Shown: positions 1 to 5,261 of the stretch, piece after piece
How the letters are laid out: each line of letters starts with the position of its first letter
Numbering within the stretch: position 1 is the first letter of the stretch
Assembly: GCA_027623875.1 (NCBI GenBank)
Contig: JAQBUS010000120.1
Coordinates: 1-5,261, forward strand
DNA: 5,261 nucleotides
Reading direction: 5' to 3'
DNA from: Pseudomonadota bacterium
GTDB taxonomy: Bacteria; Pseudomonadota; Alphaproteobacteria; Rhodobacterales; Rhodobacteraceae
Program-made: the position numbers and the translations under genes
The notes under the pieces: model-generated
Database searches by the model: none
Told to the model about the DNA's origin: nothing
Seen by the model: the letters and a program-made list of their open reading frames with translations, nothing else

Positions 1-201
1 TCAAAAAAAAATCCTAAAGGAGTTCATTTCGAGCGTTGGAGGCACTCAAACGGATGCGGTAAGTGGTTCCATGCAGCTAGATCAACCTTAACCCTTGAAG
101 TTTATGGGACATATAAGGCTCAAACTTTTAAACCACCTCAAGGCTTACAAAATAAAATTAGAAAAAAAATAAGTAACTGGAAGTGGGAGCTGAGCGATTG
201 A
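1..201 (+). CDS. soxD: Sarcosine oxidase delta subunit, 3' part (5' end outside window)
   Basis: Frame 1 is open from base 1 to the TGA at 199-201 and gives 66 residues that match the C-terminal two thirds of SoxD, the small subunit of heterotetrameric sarcosine oxidase. The family-typical stretch NPKGVHFERWRH (residues 4-15) is followed by SNGCGKWF. His15 and Cys19 have the H-x3-C spacing of the second pair of zinc ligands in the delta subunit; the first pair, an N-terminal CPxC motif, would lie left of the window. SoxD is usually about 85-110 residues, so roughly 20-40 codons are missing. The subunit is a zinc-binding structural part of the cytoplasmic enzyme and does no catalysis itself. 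The tail is lysine-rich (NKIRKKISNWKWELSD). The gene has an A9 run at 3-11 and an A8 run at 162-169. Its stop overlaps the proposed soxA start. Confidence 0.9.
   Translation, partial: SKKNPKGVHFERWRHSNGCGKWFHAARSTLTLEVYGTYKAQTFKPPQGLQNKIRKKISNWKWELSD
185..189 (+). promoter_or_regulatory. Ribosome binding site deciding the soxA start
   Basis: GGGAG lies 8 bases before the TTG at 198-200, inside the end of soxD. The longer alternative start, GTG at 183, overlaps this site and has no good Shine-Dalgarno sequence ahead of it. This favours TTG 198. Confidence 0.6.
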
Positions 202-3200
202 GTACTCGTATTTCCAGCCATGGGCGGCTTATCAATAAAAAAAATTCAGTGGATTTTACTTTTAATGGAAAATTTTTGTCTGGGTTCTCTGGAGATACGC
301 TTGCGTCGGCTCTTCTGGCTAATGATCAGATGCTTGTTGGGAGATCATTTAAGTACCATAGGCCTAGGGGAATAGTTGCGAGTGGTCCCGAGGAGCCAAA
401 TGGTTTAGTGGGGTTGGGAAGAGACAGCAAGTTTGAGCCTAATTCCCGAGTAACCACTACAGAATTATATGAAGGCTTAGAAGCCAGCTCTCAAAATCAC
501 TGGCCGTCATTAGAGTTTGATGTTGGAGTAGTAAACAATTATCTGGCACATTTCCTTCCAGCAGGGTTTTATTATAAAACGTTTATTCATCCAAGAGCTG
601 CGTGGAAACATGTGTTTGAACCTATTATTCGAAAGTCAGCTGGATTAGGTAAGGCTCCCCAAGAGAGAGATGCTGATCGATACGAACATTTCTACGCTTT
701 TGTAGATGTAGTCGTGGTTGGAGGCGGTATTGCTGGTTTGCAAGCTGCCAAGGTTGCAGGAGATTCTGGAGCTGAAGTTTTACTTATTGAGCAATCCCCT
801 TCACTTGGTGGTAGAGCACCAATTGATGATTTAGAGATTGCTGGAATTGCCCCGGCCCATTGGATTACCCAAACTCTTTCTGAGCTTTCAACTATGAGCA
901 ATGTTAAAATTCGAACAAGGACTGTGGGTGCAGGGGTTTTTGATCATGGGTATGCAATTGCTTATGAACGTATCAGTGACCATAATCCGTCCAGTCAACA
1001 GCCTCGACATAGGCTTTGGAAGATTAGAGCAAAGCATATTATAGTTGCGACCGGAGCAATAGAGAGACCTTTAAGCTTCGCTAATAACGATCTTCCAGGT
1101 GTGATGCTTGCGTCTTCTGTTAGAGATTACTTGATAAATTACTCTGTTTCAGTTGGAGATAGGACAGTTGTTGTAGCTAATAACGATTCTGCATACATTA
1201 CAGCTTTGGAGTTATTCAAAGCTGGCTTGTCGGTTCCATTAATTATTGATGCTCGCCCATCAGGCGGTGGAGTTCTTTACGAAGAGGCACGAAAGCTGGG
1301 AATTAGGATAGAAACAGGAAAAGCAATTTCATGTGTTAGGGGAAAAAAACGGGTTGAGGGCATTTCCCTATGTGATCAAGCTGGTGAGGGAACAATACTT
1401 GAAGAGATACCCTGCGATGTGGTTGCGATGTCAGGTGGTTGGTCTCCCGTGGTTCATTTGTGGTCACATTGTGGTGGTAAGTTGACTTGGAATGATAAAA
1501 TTGCGGCTTTTATTCCTGACAGTGGTAAACCACCCGTTGGTCATCATGGGCATGGTTTTGTATCAACAATCGGATCAGCAAACGGCCTATTTCAATTAGA
1601 CGAACTCGTTAAAAATGCTCATGATACGACGGCATCAGTGTTAATTGACCTTGGTTATGAACCTACAAAGTCTTTGATGCCATTGGCTAAGACCATCTCT
1701 GAGGAGCCTTTATTGGCAGTTTGGAGGATGCCACAGGGGGCAGGAATTAAGTTAAAATCCAAAACCTGGCTCGATTTCCAAAATGACGTCAAAATTACTG
1801 ATGTTGAACTTGCAGCTAGAGAGGGCTTTAAAAGTGTAGAGCATGCAAAGAGATATACCACTTTAGGGATGGCTACAGATCAAGGTAAGTTAAGTAACAT
1901 TAATGGTTTGGCGATACTTGCATCAAGTTTAAATGGCCAAATTGCAGATGTTGGAACAACAACATTTCGTCCACCGTATACGCCTATTTCCATGGGATCT
2001 ATAGCGGGTGAGGCACGAGACGAAATTTTTCAACCGCTTAGAAAAACAGTATTACATGATTGGCATGATCAACAGGGAGCCGTTTGGGAGCCAGTTGGGC
2101 ATTGGCACCGGCCATTCTGCTATAGAAGAACCGAAGAAACAGTTGAACAGGCAATTTCGAGAGAAGTGCTTTCTTGTCGGTCAGGGGTTGGAATTCTAGA
2201 CGCCTCAACTTTAGGAAAAATTATTGTTAGGGGGGTAGATGCGGGGCGCTTTCTGGATATGCTCTATACCAATATGATGAGCACTTTAAAGCCAGGAAAA
2301 TGTCGTTATGGTTTGATGTGTTCAGAAAATGGGTTTTTAATTGATGACGGTGTTGTTGTTCGCATAGACCATGAGTCCTTTCTTTGTCATACGACGACAG
2401 GGGGAGCCGACAGAATTCATTCCATGATGGAAGAATGGCTGCAGACCGAATGGTGGGACTGGAAGGTTTTTGTTACAAATGTAACAGAGCAGTATTCGCA
2501 AATAGCTGTTGTTGGCCCTCGAGCTAGATTTGTTCTTGAACGAATTTCAAAAGACGATTTGAGTCCTGAAAGATTACCGTTCATGGGGTGGAAAGAGATT
2601 TCCATTGGAGACATCGATGTAAAAATCTATAGGATTTCGTTTTCGGGCGAGTTGAGCTATGAAATTTCTGTTCCGGGCCGCCACTGCAGGGCTGTTTGGG
2701 ATGACATTATGCTCGCAGGCCAGAGTGAATTTATTACTCCATATGGAACAGAAGCACTTCATGTCATGAGGGCAGAAAAAGGGTTTATTATGATCGGAGA
2801 CGAAAGTGATGGCACCGTAATTCCTCAAGATTTGGGTTTAGATTGGGCTATTTCAAAGAAAAAGGAAGATTATATAGGGAAACGAGCCCATGAGAGGTCC
2901 CATATGAGAGACCCTAAGAGATGGAAATTGGTTGGATTAGAAACAGTCGATGGGTCCGTTTTGCCCGAGGGGGCTTATGCGCTAGGTGAGGGTAAAAATG
3001 TAAATGGACAGAAAATTACTATCGGTAGAGTGACTTCAACCTATTATTCTCCAACGTTGAATAAGGGTATAGCGTTAGGTTTGGTTGAGTTCGGTGATGA
3101 TCGATTGGATGAGATTATCGTATTTCCGACCCTAAAAGGCCCAGTCATTGAAGCGAGGATTGTTTCGCCCGTGTTCTATGATCCAAACGGAGTTAAGCAG

Positions 3201-3209
3201 GATGTCTAA
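198..3209 (+). CDS. soxA: Sarcosine oxidase alpha subunit, heterotetrameric type
   Basis: Large subunit of the cytoplasmic heterotetrameric (TSOX-type) enzyme that oxidises sarcosine to glycine and transfers the one-carbon unit to tetrahydrofolate. I start it at TTG 198, giving 1003 aa, because the product then begins (M)STRISSHGRLI, as family members do, and a GGGAG precedes it; GTG 183 would add five residues. Domains: a ferredoxin-like Fer2_4 domain (about 17-95, with RSFKYHRPRGI at 49-59) without any cysteine, so no Fe-S cluster is expected; a Rossmann dinucleotide site with GGGIAG at 175-180 and Glu198 ending strand 2; ATGAIERP at 284-291; NND at 328-330; SGGW at 412-415; the SoxA linker with DFQNDV at 526-531 and TDQGK at 560-564; and a GcvT-like folate-binding region from about 613 to the end, with the YTNMMSTLKPGKCRYGLM hallmark at 690-707, DDG at 716-718 and DGTVIPQDLG at 871-880. 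Length is normal for the family. In characterised enzymes this subunit binds NAD+ and folate, FAD sits in beta, and FMN is bound at the alpha/beta interface. Confidence 0.96.
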   Translation: MSTRISSHGRLINKKNSVDFTFNGKFLSGFSGDTLASALLANDQMLVGRSFKYHRPRGIVASGPEEPNGLVGLGRDSKFEPNSRVTTTELYEGLEASSQNHWPSLEFDVGVVNNYLAHFLPAGFYYKTFIHPRAAWKHVFEPIIRKSAGLGKAPQERDADRYEHFYAFVDVVVVGGGIAGLQAAKVAGDSGAEVLLIEQSPSLGGRAPIDDLEIAGIAPAHWITQTLSELSTMSNVKIRTRTVGAGVFDHGYAIAYERISDHNPSSQQPRHRLWKIRAKHIIVATGAIERPLSFANNDLPGVMLASSVRDYLINYSVSVGDRTVVVANNDSAYITALELFKAGLSVPLIIDARPSGGGVLYEEARKLGIRIETGKAISCVRGKKRVEGISLCDQAGEGTILEEIPCDVVAMSGGWSPVVHLWSHCGGKLTWNDKIAAFIPDSGKPPVGHHGHGFVSTIGSANGLFQLDELVKNAHDTTASVLIDLGYEPTKSLMPLAKTISEEPLLAVWRMPQGAGIKLKSKTWLDFQNDVKITDVELAAREGFKSVEHAKRYTTLGMATDQGKLSNINGLAILASSLNGQIADVGTTTFRPPYTPISMGSIAGEARDEIFQPLRKTVLHDWHDQQGAVWEPVGHWHRPFCYRRTEETVEQAISREVLSCRSGVGILDASTLGKIIVRGVDAGRFLDMLYTNMMSTLKPGKCRYGLMCSENGFLIDDGVVVRIDHESFLCHTTTGGADRIHSMMEEWLQTEWWDWKVFVTNVTEQYSQIAVVGPRARFVLERISKDDLSPERLPFMGWKEISIGDIDVKIYRISFSGELSYEISVPGRHCRAVWDDIMLAGQSEFITPYGTEALHVMRAEKGFIMIGDESDGTVIPQDLGLDWAISKKKEDYIGKRAHERSHMRDPKRWKLVGLETVDGSVLPEGAYALGEGKNVNGQKITIGRVTSTYYSPTLNKGIALGLVEFGDDRLDEIIVFPTLKGPVIEARIVSPVFYDPNGVKQDV
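3189..3192 (+). promoter_or_regulatory. Ribosome binding site deciding the soxG start
   Basis: GGAG lies 9 bases before ATG 3202, within the last codons of soxA. It supports this ATG over the upstream TTG at 3148, which would extend soxG 54 bases further into soxA. Confidence 0.6.
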
Positions 3210-3777
3210 CCCGGTTAAATCTAAGTCTCTTTTGGGGGAGCAAAGTTTAATGGCGGTTAATATATTGCCGGATATTGGTCTCTTATCTGTAAGAGGAGAT
3301 TTATTAGCAAATTTTTTTAAGAACGCTTTTCAAAAGGTGTTTATTTCGGATTTTCCGGAAATTAGAAAATTTGTGGTTTGTAAGGAATGCACTATAGCGT
3401 GGATGTCTCCTGATGAATTACTTATAATTATGGCTCCTATGAATGTAAAAAAAGTACAAAAAAAATTGGTTGCTGCTTTAAATGGAATCCATTCGTCAGT
3501 TGAAGATATTTCAAGTTCTAGAGAAATCTTTCAGGTTAAAGGAAAGAATGTTAGAGATGCAATGGGAAAGCTTTCTCCTGTGAATTTCTCAATAAACGAA
3601 TTTAAAGTCGGAAGTTTTAGGCGCACTAGATTATCCCAAGTTCCTGCGGCACTGTGGATGACTGATCAAGATATTATAAAAGTTATGTGTTTTAAGTCTG
3701 TGTCTGAATATACTTTAGCGATACTAAATTTGTCTTGTGAACCAGAAGGTAATGTCGATCACTATTCAAAAAATTAG
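3202..3777 (+). CDS. soxG: Sarcosine oxidase gamma subunit
   Basis: A 191-residue product starting at ATG 3202, which overlaps the end of soxA by 8 bases. The open frame reaches back to a TTG at 3148, but those 18 extra codons lie wholly within soxA and do not look like SoxG; ATG 3202 has a GGAG nine bases upstream. Family motifs visible: WMSPDELL at 67-74, the most conserved stretch, RRTRLSQVPA at 140-149 and CFKSVSEY at 163-170. Length is within the usual range of about 180-205. SoxG is distantly related to the GcvT fold and is a structural subunit of the alpha-beta-gamma-delta enzyme; no catalytic role is established. The gene is visibly more AT-rich than soxA and holds a T7 run (3312-3318), an A7 run (3447-3453) and an A8 run (3458-3465). 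The product is lysine-rich with an Asn C-terminus. The tight overlap implies the same mRNA as soxA and translational coupling. Confidence 0.92.
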   Translation: MSNPVKSKSLLGEQSLMAVNILPDIGLLSVRGDLLANFFKNAFQKVFISDFPEIRKFVVCKECTIAWMSPDELLIIMAPMNVKKVQKKLVAALNGIHSSVEDISSSREIFQVKGKNVRDAMGKLSPVNFSINEFKVGSFRRTRLSQVPAALWMTDQDIIKVMCFKSVSEYTLAILNLSCEPEGNVDHYSKN

Positions 3778-3800
3778 TTAAAAATTTTATCTGTATTTCA

Positions 3801-3834
3801 GGAAGTATACAAACTTCCGTATTTCTTATTTTCT
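3801..3834 (+). terminator. Possible terminator of the sox operon
   Basis: GGAAGT (3801-3806) and ACTTCC (3813-3818) form a perfect 6-bp stem around the six-base loop ATACAA, followed by a T-rich but interrupted stretch to 3834. It lies 23 bases past the soxG stop. The stem is short and half GC, so it would be a weak intrinsic terminator. The heptamer GTATTTC occurs directly on both sides of it (3793-3799 and 3819-3825). Confidence 0.4.
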
Positions 3835-3913
3835 AGCCTGTCTCTAGTGAATTTAATGTGTTAGTGAAAAGTGCAATTAAATTCTACTTTTAAAAATAAT
3901 AATTTTAACTTTT
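3835..3913 (+). promoter_or_regulatory. Probable sodB control region with an inverted repeat
   Basis: This AT-rich stretch between the sox hairpin and the sodB ribosome binding site probably holds the sodB promoter, because the hairpin and the 150-bp gap argue against read-through as the only source of transcription. A perfect 9-bp inverted repeat, GAATTTAAT (3849-3857) and ATTAAATTC (3876-3884), encloses 18 bases. The heptamer TAGTGAA occurs at 3845-3851 and 3862-3868, 17 bases apart, with a related AGTGCAA at 3870-3876. I see no convincing -35/-10 pair; TTTAAT at 3852-3857 resembles a -10 but has a poor -35. No Irr-type (TTTAGAA-N-TTCTAAA) or canonical Fur box is visible. A regulatory role is inference. 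Confidence 0.35.
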
Positions 3914-3920
3914 AAGGAGG
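3914..3920 (+). promoter_or_regulatory. Strong sodB ribosome binding site
   Basis: AAGGAGG lies seven bases before ATG 3928. It is a near-complete Shine-Dalgarno match and the best in the window, consistent with high translation of sodB. Confidence 0.8.
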
Positions 3921-3927
3921 GCCTAAA

Positions 3928-4527
3928 ATGGCTTTTGAACTTCCAGATCTCCCTTATGGACATGACTCGCTTGCGGATAATGGTATGTCTAGGGAAACGT
4001 TAGAGTATCATCATGATTTACATCATAATGCTTATGTTACCAATGGAAATGCTGCGATAGCTGGGACTGATTGGGAGAGTAAGTCTCTAGAAGAGATAAT
4101 TACTGGAACCTACTCTGCTGGCTCAGTAGCTCAAAATGGAATTTTTAATAACATCTCTCAACTCTGGAACCACAATCAGTTCTGGGAAATGATGGGGCCT
4201 GGTGTGTCTAGTATGCCATCAGAGTTGGAAGTTGCCTTGAAAGAGAGTTTTGGTTCACTAGAGGCATTTAAAACAGAATTCTGCGCCGCAGGAGCCGGTC
4301 AATTTGGTGCGGGTTGGTGTTGGTTAGTCAAAACCCCCGATGGCAGTTTAAAGGTTACAAAAACAGAGAATGGAGTAAATCCACTTTGTTTTGGCCAAAA
4401 AACTTTACTGGGTTGCGATGTCTGGGAGCATTCGTATTATATTGATTTCAGAAATAAACGCCCAGTATATTTAAGTAACTTTTTAGATAATTTGGTCAAC
4501 TGGGAAAATGTTGCATCTAGAATGTAA
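3928..4527 (+). CDS. sodB: Superoxide dismutase, iron type
   Basis: A complete 199-residue Fe/Mn-family superoxide dismutase that converts superoxide to O2 and H2O2 in the cytoplasm; no signal peptide is seen. The N-terminal helical domain starts MAFELPDLPYGHDSL and the C-terminal alpha/beta domain ends NWENVASRM. By alignment from memory with E. coli SodB, the metal ligands are His28 (in EYHHDLHH), His82 (in WNHNQFW), Asp164 and His168 (in DVWEHSYY). The second-sphere Gln lies in the N-terminal half (Gln78, four before His82), and the matching C-terminal site reads TENGVNPL without a Gln. That is the iron-type pattern, although cambialistic use of Mn cannot be excluded. Tyr36 (HNAYV) and the GAGWCW tryptophans of the active-site gateway are present. 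The GTYSAGSVAQ insert is typical of alphaproteobacterial members. It has its own strong ribosome binding site and probably its own promoter, 150 bp after soxG. Confidence 0.97.
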   Translation: MAFELPDLPYGHDSLADNGMSRETLEYHHDLHHNAYVTNGNAAIAGTDWESKSLEEIITGTYSAGSVAQNGIFNNISQLWNHNQFWEMMGPGVSSMPSELEVALKESFGSLEAFKTEFCAAGAGQFGAGWCWLVKTPDGSLKVTKTENGVNPLCFGQKTLLGCDVWEHSYYIDFRNKRPVYLSNFLDNLVNWENVASRM

Positions 4528-4546
4528 CCTTTATCGGTAAAATCCG

Positions 4547-5128
4547 TTAGCTAAATAAAGTAGGCTTTTGGTTTGAGGGTTTTTCAAGAATTATTGTTGT
4601 CAGTTCTTTTACCGAATTGACAACAATAAACTGACTTAAGATCTTTTTATTGGCGAACTTGCTTTCGACCAACCCCTCTATAAGGCCCACGAGATTATTC
4701 CAAAATCCCTCTACGTTTAGTAAAATTATGTCTTTTGTGTGTAATCCAAGTTGCTTCCAGGTTAAAACTTCAAAAAACTCTTCTAAAGTACCCACTCCCC
4801 CGGGCATAACAACGATTATATCTGAATTTGAAAACATTACTTTTTTTCTTTCGTGCATATTTTCGGTAACTATGAATGTATCTAAGTCAGTCTTAGCAAC
4901 TTCTAATTTCAACAAATGATTGGGTATTACGCCCAAAATTTTTCCCCCGTTTTCTTGAGTTGCTTTAGCTATTTCCCCCATGAGTCCTACATCTCCGGCT
5001 CCATATACTAATCTTAATCCATTTATGCCTATTAGCTTACCAAGCTCTTGAGCTACCAAAGTATACTGGGGATCGTTTCCAAAACGTGATCCACAAAAAA
5101 CACAAACTGATCTCAAACTTTGTTCCAA
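4547..5128 (-). CDS. LOG-family nucleotide phosphoribohydrolase (TIGR00730 type)
   Basis: A lysine decarboxylase-like/LOG protein with a Rossmann-type fold, cytoplasmic. Proven members hydrolyse cytokinin riboside 5'-monophosphates, and many bacterial ones cleave AMP or related nucleotides to base plus ribose 5-phosphate; despite old annotations they are not lysine decarboxylases. The frame opens at TTG 5134, but that is one base after AGGAG. TTG 5128 lies seven bases after it, and I prefer it (193 aa, MEQSLRSVCVFCGSRFG). Numbered from TTG 5128, YGAGDVGLMG is at 42-51, MHERKK at 91-96 with the Arg-Lys pair 94-95, and the nucleotide-binding and catalytic PGGVGTLEE at 109-117. The third residue of the YGGGxxGLMG motif is Ala here. 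Length is normal for the short bacterial group. It converges on sodB with 19 bp between the stops. The 3' end contains a long hairpin sequence (4591-4629). The natural substrate cannot be told from sequence. Confidence 0.9.
   Translation of the reverse strand: MEQSLRSVCVFCGSRFGNDPQYTLVAQELGKLIGINGLRLVYGAGDVGLMGEIAKATQENGGKILGVIPNHLLKLEVAKTDLDTFIVTENMHERKKVMFSNSDIIVVMPGGVGTLEEFFEVLTWKQLGLHTKDIILLNVEGFWNNLVGLIEGLVESKFANKKILSQFIVVNSVKELTTIILEKPSNQKPTLFS
4591..4629. repeat. Long inverted repeat (hairpin) inside the LOG gene 3' end
   Basis: TTATTGTTGTCA (4591-4602) and TGACAACAATAA (4618-4629) are perfect 12-bp reverse complements. On plus-strand RNA the stem extends inward through one G-U and three Watson-Crick pairs to 16 bp, leaving the loop TTTTACC (4607-4613). 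On the minus-strand (LOG) mRNA the G-U becomes an A-C mismatch. GTCAGTT (4599-4605) can alternatively pair with AACTGAC (4629-4635). It encodes FIVVNSVKELTTII of the LOG protein and lies 64 bases past the sodB stop. No direct T-tract follows on either strand, so it is not a textbook terminator. It could stabilise or end the sodB mRNA. Confidence 0.6.
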
Positions 5129-5135
5129 TTGCAAT

Positions 5136-5140
5136 CTCCT
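5136..5140 (-). promoter_or_regulatory. Ribosome binding site deciding the LOG start
   Basis: Read on the minus strand this is AGGAG. It ends one base before TTG 5134, too close to serve it, and seven bases before TTG 5128, an ideal distance. No in-frame ATG lies upstream. Confidence 0.65.
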
Positions 5141-5173
5141 ATGGCAAGTTTTAGTTAAAACATGATAATAATA

Positions 5174-5212
5174 TTGTGGGTTAGATAGAGTCTATAAGTC
5201 ACTAACTCATAA
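5174..5212. promoter_or_regulatory. Nested palindromes in the divergent intergenic region
   Basis: The 106 bp between the LOG start (5128) and the next gene (5235) should contain both promoters. ATAGA (5185-5189) and TCTAT (5191-5195) form a perfect 5-1-5 palindrome. It sits inside a larger imperfect repeat, TGGGTTAG (5177-5184) against CTAACTCA (5202-5209), with one mismatch. TATAAG at 5193-5198 resembles a plus-strand -10 box and overlaps the inner palindrome, but no good -35 is seen. An operator is plausible, unproven. Confidence 0.3.
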
Positions 5213-5222
5213 AAGTAAAAAC

Positions 5223-5226
5223 GAGG
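5223..5226 (+). promoter_or_regulatory. Ribosome binding site of the gene at the right edge
   Basis: GAGG lies eight bases before ATG 5235. It is the main reason to treat the nine codons at the window end as a real gene start. Confidence 0.5.
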
Positions 5227-5234
5227 TATTTAAA

Positions 5235-5261
5235 ATGGTCAAACAGCCTAAATCGAACATG
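5235..5261 (+). CDS. Start of an unidentified gene, cut by the window end
   Basis: ATG followed by eight more codons reads MVKQPKSNM and is open to the last base. A GAGG is eight bases upstream, and the gene would run divergently from the LOG gene with about 106 bp between them. Nine residues are too few to recognise a family, so I give no function. The lysine-rich start suggests a cytoplasmic protein, but that is weak. Confidence 0.5.

Noticed and set aside
692..901. Minus-strand open frame of 69 codons within soxA
   Set aside because: It lies opposite the conserved Rossmann region of soxA, has no ribosome binding site or recognisable product, and is a shadow of the real gene.
1655..1861. 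Minus-strand open frame of 68 codons within soxA
   Set aside because: It is opposite the highly conserved DFQNDV to KRYTT stretch of SoxA and has no independent evidence.
2008..2199. Plus-strand open frame of 63 codons inside soxA in another frame
   Set aside because: soxA is intact and family-like across this stretch (linker into the GcvT-like domain). There is no sign of a frameshift or of an overlapping gene.
2417..2828. Two overlapping minus-strand frames (2417-2614 and 2574-2828)
   Set aside because: Both are antisense to the conserved GcvT-like part of soxA, with no supporting start signal or family resemblance.
3148..3201. Longer soxG start at TTG 3148
   Set aside because: The 18 added residues are encoded entirely inside the conserved soxA end and lack SoxG similarity, while ATG 3202 has a well-placed GGAG.
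4528..4546. Possible terminator between sodB and the LOG gene (CGG and CCG around TAAAAT)
   Set aside because: The stem is only three pairs, with no useful extension or T-tract, so it is too weak to call.
4650..4919. Plus-strand open frame of 89 codons opposite the LOG gene
   Set aside because: It is antisense to the conserved PGGVGTLEE and MHERKK region of the LOG protein. The composition looks like a reversed reading, with no family match.

Overview
The window is a compact, rather AT-rich piece of a bacterial chromosome. It most likely comes from an alphaproteobacterium. The best evidence is the iron-type superoxide dismutase, whose sequence (the GTYSAGSVAQNGIFNNISQLWNH stretch, split here as GTYSAGSVAQ and NGIFNNISQLWNH, and the C-terminus NLVNWENVASRM) has the form I know from Rhodobacterales/Rhizobiales SodB. 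The heterotetrameric sarcosine oxidase operon fits the same group. The low GC suggests one of the low-GC, perhaps marine, lineages, but that is inference.

Layout, left to right. Bases 1-3777 hold three tightly packed plus-strand genes of a heterotetrameric sarcosine oxidase operon: the 3' part of soxD (delta), complete soxA (alpha) and complete soxG (gamma). soxB (beta), which in the usual B-D-A-G order precedes soxD, would lie just outside the left edge. The genes overlap: the soxA start TTG shares two bases with the soxD stop, and soxG starts 8 bases before the end of soxA, so translational coupling is likely. A 150-bp gap follows. It carries a terminator-like hairpin and, nearer to the next gene, an inverted repeat with direct repeats that may be control sequence. 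Then comes sodB (3928-4527), with a strong Shine-Dalgarno sequence. Converging on it from the right is a LOG-family (TIGR00730-type) nucleotide phosphoribohydrolase gene on the minus strand, with only 19 bp between the two stop codons. A divergent intergenic region of about 106 bp with nested palindromes separates the LOG gene from the first nine codons of an unidentified plus-strand gene cut by the window end.

Function: the sox genes encode an FAD/FMN/NAD/zinc enzyme that oxidises sarcosine (N-methylglycine) to glycine, passes the methyl carbon to tetrahydrofolate as 5,10-methylene-THF, and releases H2O2. sodB removes superoxide and also yields H2O2. The two could be linked through oxidative stress, but they look like separate transcription units. 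The LOG protein is a separate housekeeping-type enzyme.

I found no mobile element, CRISPR array, RNA gene or evident new multi-gene system. The points most worth a second look are a near-perfect 16-bp hairpin inside the 3' end of the LOG gene, facing the end of sodB; the repeats upstream of sodB; and three start sites that differ from the longest reading frames.
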